A stretch of DNA of 22,169 nt from Fusobacteriota bacterium. GTDB taxonomy: Bacteria > Fusobacteriota > Fusobacteriia > JAPLKR01. Both the position numbers and the translations under genes were made by a program. Location: positions 1,199-23,367 of the forward strand of contig JAPLKR010000026.1 in NCBI GenBank assembly GCA_026387965.1, written 5' to 3'. Of the stretch, positions 16,034-22,169 are shown in pieces. The notes below the pieces were generated by a model. The model worked only from the letters and a program-made list of their open reading frames with translations. It was not told the origin of the DNA and ran no database searches. Numbering within the stretch: the stretch's first letter is position 1; each line of letters starts with the position of its first letter.

Positions 16034-16186
16034 CTATTTCTTTTTCTTATTTTCTAACTCTTCTCGTTCATCTTCAAGTTTTTTCATGTAATCTAAAAAT
16101 TTTCCAGGATTATTTTCCATTTTTCTTTTTAATAGAGCAACAATTATCATTATTACAATGGCACAATATATTAGCAATGTAACCAA
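16034..16186 (-). CDS. Small membrane protein (50 residues, TTG start)
   Basis: Reading from a TTG at 16186, with a perfect GGAGG 6 bases upstream, gives 50 residues and a TAG stop whose bases begin the ribosome binding site of the lyase gene. One hydrophobic helix (about 3-19) is followed by KRK and a highly charged tail ending KKKK, predicting N-out/C-in topology with a cytosolic, possibly helical tail. It fills the gap between lysA and the lyase gene, 32 bases after lysA. I do not recognise the family. Its size and form resemble small accessory subunits of some transporters, which is only an analogy. The ribosome binding sites on both sides and the tight packing support a real gene; the TTG start is inferred. 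Confidence 0.72.
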   Translation of the reverse strand: MVTLLIYCAIVIMIIVALLKRKMENNPGKFLDYMKKLEDEREELENKKKK

Positions 16187-16218
16187 ATTATTCCTCCATT
16201 CTTAACTTAGTAATCTTA

Positions 16219-17505
16219 TTATAGTGAAATATCACAATCATGAGTCAGCAAGTCTTCATATGTTTCTGGTTTTACTAGCTCTATCACTTTTCCCTCTTTC
16301 AAAAGAAGTACTTGTGGTCTTCTAAAACGGTTGTAATGACTAAACATAGAAAAATTATAAGCGCCTGTTGAGTGGATCATTAAAATATCTCCAATTTCTG
16401 CCTTTTCAAGTTCAATATCTTTTATCAAAATATCCCCTGTTTCACAAAATCTTCCCGCTATAGTTACGTACTCTTTCTCATTTTTTTCTCGACTATGAAT
16501 TACCGTTGCACTATATTTTGATTGATAAAGAGCCACACGCATGTTGTCAGCCATACCACCATCAATAAATAAAAATTTACGAATCTCTTTTATGTCTTTT
16601 TGAGCTCCGATTCGATAAATTGTATGACCTGCTTCTGCTATGAGAAAACGTCCCGGTTCAATTATAATTTTTGGTCTTTTATATCCAAATTCCTTAAATT
16701 TTTCTTCAAGTTTTTTCATCATAGGATCAATAAAAAATTGCAAAGATTTTGTTAAATTAGAATTTTCATAAACGATACCAAAGCCGCCCCCCATATTGAG
16801 CTCTTGCATCTCTATTTGCAGCTCTCTATTTAAATCGCATACGAGTGTAGCCATAACTGTAGCGGATTTTTCATAGATCGTGTGATTTTGAATTTGAGAA
16901 CCAATATGAGAGTGTAGACCAACAAACTCTAAATTTTTGCACTCTATAATGTGTTTAATAACCTTTACCAATGAGCCTTTTTCGAGTAAAAAACCAAATT
17001 TCGTATCTAATTGCCCAGTGGTAATGTAGCGATGTGTGTCAATATCAATACTTTCAAGGTGTGGTGATACACGTAACAATACTTTGATTTTTTTGTTTAA
17101 CATCGAGGCAACTTCAATTAAATTTTCAAGTTCAATCTCATTATCCACTACAATTCTACCAACACCATAAATAAGGGCATCTGTTAACTCTTCTCGTGAT
17201 TTATTATTTCCATGAAATAATACTCGCTTCATATCAAAACCACTTCTATGTGCCGTAAAAAGCTCTCCCCCTGAAACAACATCTAAGCCAAACTTAAATT
17301 TTTTTACTATTTGGCACATACTCTTACAAAGGAATGCTTTACTGGCATAATACACATCCACATTTTTATATTTTTGCGTAAAATCTTCCTCTAACTGCTC
17401 TACTTTTTGTAAAATACCCTCCCATGAAATCAAGTAAGCAGGAGTCGGATACTTTTTTGCTATTTCTAAGATATTACACCCATCTAAATACTTATAACTT
17501 TTCAT
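16219..17505 (-). CDS. lysA: Diaminopimelate decarboxylase (LysA) family protein
   Basis: This is a 428-residue fold-III PLP decarboxylase of normal length. The family reaction is meso-diaminopimelate to L-lysine plus CO2, in the cytosol. The PLP lysine lies in YYASKAF (about 52-58), followed by HSHIGSQ, the phosphate-binding loop GGGFGI, EPGRFL, MADNMRVALY (substrate Arg and Tyr kept; the usual Pro after Arg is Val), CETGD and TGAYNFSMFSHYNRF, all as in LysA. The start has a GAGGG site. It opens the operon with the mini-protein and lyase genes and is divergent from an amino acid antiporter. No other lysine-pathway gene and no lysine riboswitch are present, so a catabolic or D-amino acid role, as described for the LysA homologue DokD of Salmonella, is an alternative. 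Confidence 0.87.
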   Translation of the reverse strand: MKSYKYLDGCNILEIAKKYPTPAYLISWEGILQKVEQLEEDFTQKYKNVDVYYASKAFLCKSMCQIVKKFKFGLDVVSGGELFTAHRSGFDMKRVLFHGNNKSREELTDALIYGVGRIVVDNEIELENLIEVASMLNKKIKVLLRVSPHLESIDIDTHRYITTGQLDTKFGFLLEKGSLVKVIKHIIECKNLEFVGLHSHIGSQIQNHTIYEKSATVMATLVCDLNRELQIEMQELNMGGGFGIVYENSNLTKSLQFFIDPMMKKLEEKFKEFGYKRPKIIIEPGRFLIAEAGHTIYRIGAQKDIKEIRKFLFIDGGMADNMRVALYQSKYSATVIHSREKNEKEYVTIAGRFCETGDILIKDIELEKAEIGDILMIHSTGAYNFSMFSHYNRFRRPQVLLLKEGKVIELVKPETYEDLLTHDCDISL

Positions 17506-17543
17506 TTTCCCTCGTTCTGCATTAAAATTATTTTTCTAAAAAT

Positions 17544-17549
17544 ATTATA
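17544..17549 (-). promoter_or_regulatory. -10 box of the lysA operon promoter
   Basis: A perfect TATAAT on the minus strand about 40 bases before the lysA start. The expected -35 area (TAGTAT at 17 bases) is poor, so an activator may be needed. Confidence 0.5.
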
Positions 17550-17631
17550 GCTTATTTAAAGAAAAAATACTATGCGTTTCACTACATCACTTAAGTAATA
17601 TCTCTTAATAATGATTTATACTTTCATCTCA

Positions 17632-17660
17632 TTGACTAAACTAAAAATTTATCATATAAT
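17632..17660 (+). promoter_or_regulatory. Sigma-A type promoter of the antiporter gene
   Basis: TTGACT (17632-17637), 17 bases, TATAAT (17655-17660), about 35 bases before the start codon. The -10 box lies inside the 33-bp palindrome at 17644-17676. Confidence 0.88.
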
Positions 17661-17676
17661 TTATATGATAAATTTT
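17644..17676. promoter_or_regulatory. 33-bp perfect palindrome over the antiporter promoter, likely operator
   Basis: Sixteen-base arms pair perfectly around a single central T at 17660. Each arm carries TTATCAT/ATGATAA. The palindrome covers part of the spacer, the whole -10 box and the expected transcription start, so a bound regulator would block the polymerase. The divergently coded lysA promoter is about 95 bases away. Confidence 0.72.
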
Positions 17677-17694
17677 AAATAATTAGGAGTTTTC

Positions 17695-19083
17695 ATGCAA
17701 GAATCGAATCAAAAAAGAGTCCTTGGCGTTTTCACTGTTGCCATGCTCAGTGTATCTGCAATATTAAGTCTCAGAAATGTACCCATTATGGCAACACTCG
17801 GTTTTAAATGTATCTTCTTTTACGGCCTTGCGGCACTCTGTTTTTTAATCCCTTCTGCATTTGTTGCTGCCGAACTCTCTACACGTGCAAATACCAATGG
17901 TGGTGTCTACTCCTGGGTAAAGATGGCACTCGGTGAAAAAGCTGGTTTTGTAGCCATTTGGATGGAATGGATAAATAATGTTATTGGTTTTCCAGCGACA
18001 CTTTCAACGATCATAGCAACATTCACTTATGTCGCATTTCCAAATCTTCTCTCTCATAAATTTGCATTTTTTATCTGTATTATGGTTGTTTTTTGGGGGT
18101 GTACTTTTTATAATTTCACATCGGTTCGAATTGCTACTGGCTTAAATATCATCGGCGCACTATTTGGTATGATACTGCCTGGTGCACTCATTATTATCCT
18201 TGGTTTGGTTTGGGTTGCAACAGGACATCAAAGTGCGTTAACAAATTTCAGCATCATTCCGCATTTTTCAAATAATAATTTTGTTCTTTTTATTAGTGCA
18301 ATTTCGGGATATTCCGGTATGCAAATTCTGGCCTTCCATGCTAAAAATGTTAAAAACCCAAAACGAACTTTTCCAATCGCTATTGTTTTGAGTTTTGTCA
18401 TTATTCTAGTGCTCAGCATTGTTGCCTCTATTAGTGTAGCGCTCGTTGTTCCTGCTGATAAACTTAATATTATGAATGGACTTATTGAAGGATTCTACTA
18501 TTTTTTCAGTACTTTTCATCTTGCTTTTCTCACAAAACCTCTCGCCCTCTGCCTAGTCATCGGTTCAGTTGCCTCTCTAAGCGCTTGGATGCTTGGCCCT
18601 GCTAGAGCTATCTCAGTTGTGGCACAAGACGAACTGCTTCCCAAAATAATGGCTTATAGAAATAAAAATGATATGCCTGTAATTGTTCTAATTGTACAAG
18701 GGGTTATTGGCACAATCTTAGCGTCACTGTTTCTTTTCCTGCCTTCAATGCAAATGGCATTTTGGATTTTAGTTGCCCTTACATCCCAATTCACTATATT
18801 TATGTATATATTAATTTTCATCTCAGCTATCAAACTTCGTTATCAAAAGAACCATATTAGAGATAATGAAAGTTTTCAAATCCCTGGTGGAAAGCCGCTT
18901 CTTTGGATTGTTGCTCTCGTTGGAATTATTACATGTTGTATCGGATTTGTATTCGGCCTCATACCGCCGAATTTATCGGCACAAGGCTTCTCAACTAGTA
19001 TGTATATCACCATTATGGCACTCGGCGATATTGTCATAATATTTATTCCTATATTGTGGATACAATTAACACATAAAAAATAA
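17695..19083 (+). CDS. APC-superfamily amino acid antiporter (glutamate/GABA antiporter type)
   Basis: This is a 462-residue cytoplasmic-membrane protein with about 12 hydrophobic helices, normal for APC permeases. The N-terminal part (SLRNVPIMATLGF, then AAELSTRANTNGGVYSWV and the following W-rich helix) follows the pattern of the glutamate/GABA antiporter group, as does LAFHAKNVKNPKRTFP around residues 216-231. Members exchange an amino acid for its decarboxylation product or related amine; the substrate here is unknown. AGGAG lies 5 bases before the ATG. It is divergent from lysA and followed by a short terminator and a lysR gene. Neighbouring PLP enzymes suggest it supplies or exchanges their substrate or product. 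This is inference from context. Confidence 0.9.
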   Translation: MQESNQKRVLGVFTVAMLSVSAILSLRNVPIMATLGFKCIFFYGLAALCFLIPSAFVAAELSTRANTNGGVYSWVKMALGEKAGFVAIWMEWINNVIGFPATLSTIIATFTYVAFPNLLSHKFAFFICIMVVFWGCTFYNFTSVRIATGLNIIGALFGMILPGALIIILGLVWVATGHQSALTNFSIIPHFSNNNFVLFISAISGYSGMQILAFHAKNVKNPKRTFPIAIVLSFVIILVLSIVASISVALVVPADKLNIMNGLIEGFYYFFSTFHLAFLTKPLALCLVIGSVASLSAWMLGPARAISVVAQDELLPKIMAYRNKNDMPVIVLIVQGVIGTILASLFLFLPSMQMAFWILVALTSQFTIFMYILIFISAIKLRYQKNHIRDNESFQIPGGKPLLWIVALVGIITCCIGFVFGLIPPNLSAQGFSTSMYITIMALGDIVIIFIPILWIQLTHKK

Positions 19084-19089
19084 CATTAT

Positions 19090-19111
19090 CCCCATTCATT
19101 GGGGTTTTTTT
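19090..19111 (+). terminator. Probable short terminator after the antiporter gene
   Basis: CCCC, a 7-base loop, GGGG, then T7. The stem is only 4 bp but all G-C, and it begins 6 bases after the stop codon. Confidence 0.65.
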
Positions 19112-19131
19112 ATGTGAAATTTAATTCTATA

Positions 19132-19160
19132 TTTACACACTTATCATTATATGATATGAT
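19132..19160 (+). promoter_or_regulatory. Promoter of the lysR-type gene
   Basis: TTTACA (19132-19137), 17 bases, TATGAT (19155-19160), each 5 of 6 to consensus, about 35 bases before the start. The spacer and -10 box lie inside the inverted repeat at 19139-19164. Confidence 0.72.
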
Positions 19161-19164
19161 AAGT
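19139..19164. promoter_or_regulatory. Inverted repeat in the lysR promoter, possible autoregulatory operator
   Basis: ACTTATCAT, eight bases, ATGATAAGT: perfect 9-bp arms. The half-site TTATCAT/ATGATAA is the same as in the antiporter palindrome, although the spacing is 8 rather than 9. Confidence 0.55.
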
Positions 19165-19195
19165 AAAATTAATACATTAATATCCCGGAGGTTTT

Positions 19196-20092
19196 ATGAA
19201 CTTAAATAATGCCCAAACATTTTATACTGTAGCAAAGTATAAGAGTTTTACAAAAGTCGCAACACTTCAAAACGTAACCCAAGGAGCTATTTCAACTCGA
19301 ATAAAAAATTTAGAGCTCGAAATCAAAACTATTCTCTTGATTCGAAACAACTCCGAAGTAATTCTAACTCCTGATGGTGAGAAACTTTTTTTTATTATTG
19401 AAAAAATGCTGTTTGAAGTTAATGATTATGAGGCAGCACTGGCAAAATCAATTGCACATCATACCGTCCAACCTCTTCTAATTGGAATTTCTAGTAAAGC
19501 TTCAAAAAGTCATTATTATCATAAACCTTGTGCGGCACTTTACTCTCATAGTGGTCCCCCTATTATTGTACATGATTCTTTAAAAAATATTTTTGAAAAA
19601 TTAAAAAATAATGAAATTGATGCTATTTTCACAGCACGTTATCAAGTTCCAAAATTTGAAAAATTCAAAATTGGGCAATTTACACTGACTCTGTGCGCTA
19701 ATTCTAAATTCAATTTTGATGAAGATTATGAATTTATTTATCCAAATTATTTTTTTCTAACTGGTTCTTCTCCAACTAGCGAAGAGATTTTTCCAGATGG
19801 ATCAGATTTTGAGTTTCAAAATTCAGAAGTGATTAAAAGAGTTAAAGGGCTCTTCTCACTTCATCCGCAAAAAGAAGCTTCACCGTTCTTAGACGATTTT
19901 ATTTATCTTGAGCTGATAAAAACAAAAAAGAATATTCTTACACTACTGCCCGATTTCTTAATTGAGGAGGGGGTGCGAAAAAAAGAGTTAAAACTTATCC
20001 ATGTTGTAGATTTGTATCCAATTTTTTGCTACCATAAACCCGATATTGATTGGAAGCTTCGTGAAAAATTACTTGCATTAAGACAGCTATAA
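19196..20092 (+). CDS. LysR-family transcriptional regulator
   Basis: This is a 298-residue DNA-binding regulator of normal LysR length. Residues 1-60 form the winged helix-turn-helix (NNAQTFYTVAKYKSFTKVA, then TQGAISTRIKNLE with the recognition helix, and LTPDGEKLF). The rest is an effector-binding domain with weak similarity to the usual periplasmic-binding fold. GGAGG lies 4 bases before the ATG. The gene follows the antiporter on the same strand but has its own promoter. Shared half-sites suggest that it binds both its own promoter and the antiporter promoter, with an amino acid or amine as co-effector; this is inference. It ends at a bidirectional terminator. Confidence 0.93.
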   Translation: MNLNNAQTFYTVAKYKSFTKVATLQNVTQGAISTRIKNLELEIKTILLIRNNSEVILTPDGEKLFFIIEKMLFEVNDYEAALAKSIAHHTVQPLLIGISSKASKSHYYHKPCAALYSHSGPPIIVHDSLKNIFEKLKNNEIDAIFTARYQVPKFEKFKIGQFTLTLCANSKFNFDEDYEFIYPNYFFLTGSSPTSEEIFPDGSDFEFQNSEVIKRVKGLFSLHPQKEASPFLDDFIYLELIKTKKNILTLLPDFLIEEGVRKKELKLIHVVDLYPIFCYHKPDIDWKLREKLLALRQL

Positions 20093-20093
20093 T

Positions 20094-20126
20094 AAAAAAA
20101 ATCACAGGAAAGCCTGTGATTTTTTT
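20094..20126. terminator. Bidirectional terminator between lysR and the ABC permease gene
   Basis: ATCACAGG, loop AAAG, CCTGTGAT, with A7 before and T6 after, so it can work for both converging genes. It touches the stop codon of the ABC permease gene. Confidence 0.92.
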
Positions 20127-21426
20127 ATTCATATCTAAGTGCATCTATAGGGTTAAGTTTTGAAGCCTTTCGTGCTGGATACACGCCAAATACAATTCCT
20201 ATTACAGTTGAAGTTACAAAGGCAAATATGATGGCATTTATACTTAGCAGGGGTGGTGCATGAGTCAGTTTGGCAACAAATACACTACCAAAATATCCAA
20301 ATATAATTCCAAGTATTCCACCTATTATGGTAATAATTACTGCTTCTATTAAAAATTGAAATAATATGTCACTATTTTTAGCTCCAATAGCTTTTCTTAT
20401 TCCAATTTCTCGTGTCCTCTCCGTTACGGTAACAAGCATAATATTCATTACGCCAATTCCTCCTACAAAAAGTGAAATGGCTGCTACAAAACCTACAAAC
20501 GCCGTGATTTTATTAAGCATCCCTACAAAGGAACTCGCATTTTGAGCTGTTGGTTGAGCTGAATATTTATCTGAAGTTGTTCTATGTGATTTAGCTAGAA
20601 GCTGTGATATTTGACTTCCCGCTTGCCCTATATCCGTATTTGGTGCTAGCTTTACATAATACGAATCTACGTTCGGCTGCCATTTATATTGAAGCATTTT
20701 TCCAATCGGAATATCGACAAAATACTGTCCACCACCTTTGAAAATTTTAATAATATTCGCATAAGGATTAGGAATCACACCTATGACAAGAAAAGTGGCT
20801 AAATTATTACTGTTAAGTGTTACTGAAATCATTTTTCCAACAGCGTTTGGTGTGCCAAAAAGTTGTGTTGCAAGCATATCATCAATAACCGCAAAGTTCT
20901 TTTTATTCTCATATTTATTATAAAATCTTCCATACTCTGGAACCGTTGATTGAATAGCAAAATATGATTGTTCTACACCTTGAAAATTGGCATAAATTCC
21001 ACCCATTCCCCCGGATGAATCACCCATAGAAGAGCTCGCTCCTCTCTCTCCCCCATTTTCTGATTCACTTGATGCAACATTTACTCCAGAGCCAGCTTGT
21101 ACTGACACCTGTCCATAGGAAAGCAGTGGCGACACATACAACACACCTTCTACTTGCTTAATAACTTGACCATCATGCATTGTCATTAAATCTGTTTGAT
21201 TCATATTTTCGTTTGGTGGAAGATTCATATTCATTTGAACTTGAATAACATTCATTCCCATTTTATTTAAATCTTGTTCAACAGCATGTTTTACACCATT
21301 TCCCACCGAAGTAATCAAAATTACTGATCCAATTCCAATAATAATTCCAAGCATCGTTAGAAGTGTACGAAGCTTGGACTTCCAAATATTTTTAAGGGAA
21401 GTTTTAATGGTTTCATTGATATTCAT
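20125..21426 (-). CDS. MacB/FtsX-family ABC transporter permease
   Basis: This is a 433-residue membrane subunit of a type VII (MacB-like) ABC system. A first helix is at about 20-42; a large extracytoplasmic MacB-type domain spans about 45-305; and three helices lie at about 308-332, 357-383 and 397-416, with the cytosolic coupling segment ERTREIGIRKAIGAK (336-350). Such systems do not carry substrate through the membrane but drive export of peptides, drugs or toxins, or signalling, by mechanical movement. A Gly/Ser-rich stretch at about 112-143 in the outer domain is longer than expected and may be a flexible insertion. The start lies one base after the ATPase gene stop. Compare yknZ of Bacillus, whose order of adaptor, ATPase, permease is the same. 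Confidence 0.92.
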   Translation of the reverse strand: MNINETIKTSLKNIWKSKLRTLLTMLGIIIGIGSVILITSVGNGVKHAVEQDLNKMGMNVIQVQMNMNLPPNENMNQTDLMTMHDGQVIKQVEGVLYVSPLLSYGQVSVQAGSGVNVASSESENGGERGASSSMGDSSGGMGGIYANFQGVEQSYFAIQSTVPEYGRFYNKYENKKNFAVIDDMLATQLFGTPNAVGKMISVTLNSNNLATFLVIGVIPNPYANIIKIFKGGGQYFVDIPIGKMLQYKWQPNVDSYYVKLAPNTDIGQAGSQISQLLAKSHRTTSDKYSAQPTAQNASSFVGMLNKITAFVGFVAAISLFVGGIGVMNIMLVTVTERTREIGIRKAIGAKNSDILFQFLIEAVIITIIGGILGIIFGYFGSVFVAKLTHAPPLLSINAIIFAFVTSTVIGIVFGVYPARKASKLNPIDALRYE

Positions 21427-22122
21427 CTACTTGTCCCCACTTTCCTTAATATTGGGAATATCTGAAATTATTTCACCATCGGAAAATCTTACAATTCGCT
21501 TGCTATAACTCGCTACACTCGTTTCGTGGGTAACAACAATTATCGTTTTTCCTTCTCTACTTAAACTTTCAAATACTTCCATAATATCTTTTTCAGATTT
21601 GCTATCTAAATTCCCCGTTGGTTCATCAGCAAGAATAATACTTGGATGATTTGCAAGCGCTCTAGCTATTGCAACACGCTGTTTTTGACCTCCAGAAATT
21701 TCATTTGGAGTATGTTTCATTCTATCGCCCAATCCCACTTTAGTAAGTAACTCTTTTGCTCGACTATTACGTTCTGATTTTGCAATTTTTGCATACATCA
21801 TTGGCATTTCTACATTTTCAAGTAGCGTTAGATTATTGAGCAAATTAAACGATTGAAATACAAAACCTATTTTTTTACCCCTAATATTAGAGAGATGCTT
21901 ATCTTTTAGACTTGAAACGTCAATTCCATCTAAAGAATAACTCCCTTCAGTGGCTGTATCTAAACATCCCAAAATATTCATTAAGGTTGATTTTCCACTT
22001 CCTGAAGCACCCATTATTGCAACATACTCTCCTTCAGCAATATGAAGGTTAACATTTTTAAGTGCATCAACGCGAATTTCACCCATTTGATATATTTTTG
22101 CAATGTCTACTAACGTAATCAT
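21427..22122 (-). CDS. ABC transporter ATP-binding protein (MacB/LolD/YknY type)
   Basis: This 231-residue cytosolic ATPase powers the neighbouring permease. It has Walker A GASGSGKST (38-46), Q-loop Gln90, signature ISGGQ (142-146), Walker B ILADEP (163-168) with Glu167, and H-loop His199. All catalytic residues are intact and the length is normal for the single-domain LolD/MacB family. The ATG overlaps the stop of the upstream reading frame by four bases (ATGA), and the permease gene follows without a gap, so the three are one translationally coupled operon. The substrate cannot be told from the ATPase. Confidence 0.95.
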   Translation of the reverse strand: MITLVDIAKIYQMGEIRVDALKNVNLHIAEGEYVAIMGASGSGKSTLMNILGCLDTATEGSYSLDGIDVSSLKDKHLSNIRGKKIGFVFQSFNLLNNLTLLENVEMPMMYAKIAKSERNSRAKELLTKVGLGDRMKHTPNEISGGQKQRVAIARALANHPSIILADEPTGNLDSKSEKDIMEVFESLSREGKTIIVVTHETSVASYSKRIVRFSDGEIISDIPNIKESGDK

Positions 22123-22169
22123 TTACTCCCCACTTTTAAAGAATTCGAAGAGGCTGATTTAGTAACACT
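22119..22169 (-). CDS. C-terminal end of an upstream gene, probably the ABC system's adaptor protein (partial)
   Basis: The last 16 codons of an open frame end in TGA inside ATGA, the start of the ATPase gene. The visible residues (SVTKSASSNSLKVGSK) are a polar tail and carry no family motif. The guess of a membrane-fusion (HlyD/YknX-like) protein rests only on the usual gene order of MacB/Ykn operons. Confidence 0.5.
   Translation of the reverse strand, partial: SVTKSASSNSLKVGSK

Noticed and set aside
17506-17694. Lysine riboswitch or T-box before lysA
   Set aside because: The leader between the -10 box and the lysA start is only about 30 bases, too short for either element.

Overview
The window comes from an AT-rich bacterial chromosome. 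The sigma-A type promoters (TTGACA/TATAAT with 17-bp spacing), strong AGGAGG/GGAGG ribosome binding sites, oligo-T hairpin terminators and protein types (YknXYZ/MacB-like ABC exporter, glutamate/GABA-type antiporter, LysA, OPT transporter, large secreted chitinase) fit a low-GC Gram-positive, probably an anaerobic or gut-associated member of the Bacillota. The sequence alone does not fix the genus. No rRNA, tRNA, CRISPR array or insertion sequence was seen.

Layout. (1) 1-1877, minus strand: a PfkB-family sugar-phosphate kinase is followed after 8 bases by a P-type cation ATPase that runs off the left edge; a clear promoter and two inverted repeats lie upstream. (2) 2097-6500, minus: one giant secreted protein with two different GH18 chitinase catalytic domains, six Fn3-like modules and a duplicated, unassigned N-terminal module. 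(3) 6501-7024: an AT-rich divergent control region. (4) 7025-9067, plus: an OPT-family transporter, sharing a bidirectional terminator with the next operon. (5) 9106-14006, minus: a complete type III restriction-modification operon (mod, then res). The mod reading frame carries a pentanucleotide repeat just after its start, and loss or gain of one unit would end translation at once. (6) 14115-14714, minus: a typical 2-Cys peroxiredoxin with its own promoter and terminator. (7) 14802-17505, minus: lysA, an unlisted 50-residue membrane mini-protein with a TTG start, and a divergent diaminopropionate ammonia-lyase-like enzyme, closely packed as one operon. (8) 17695-20092, plus: an amino acid antiporter and a LysR regulator, each with a promoter whose -10 box sits inside a related palindrome. 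(9) 20125-22169, minus: the FtsX/MacB-type permease, ATPase and probable adaptor end of an ABC export system.

How it may fit together. Regions 7 and 8 look like one amino acid module: a fold-III PLP decarboxylase, a small membrane protein, a fold-II PLP lyase, a divergently transcribed exchanger and a LysR regulator, with a 33-bp perfect palindrome over the exchanger promoter. The strongest candidates for something new are this module, the repeat-controlled mod gene, and the architecture of the chitinase.
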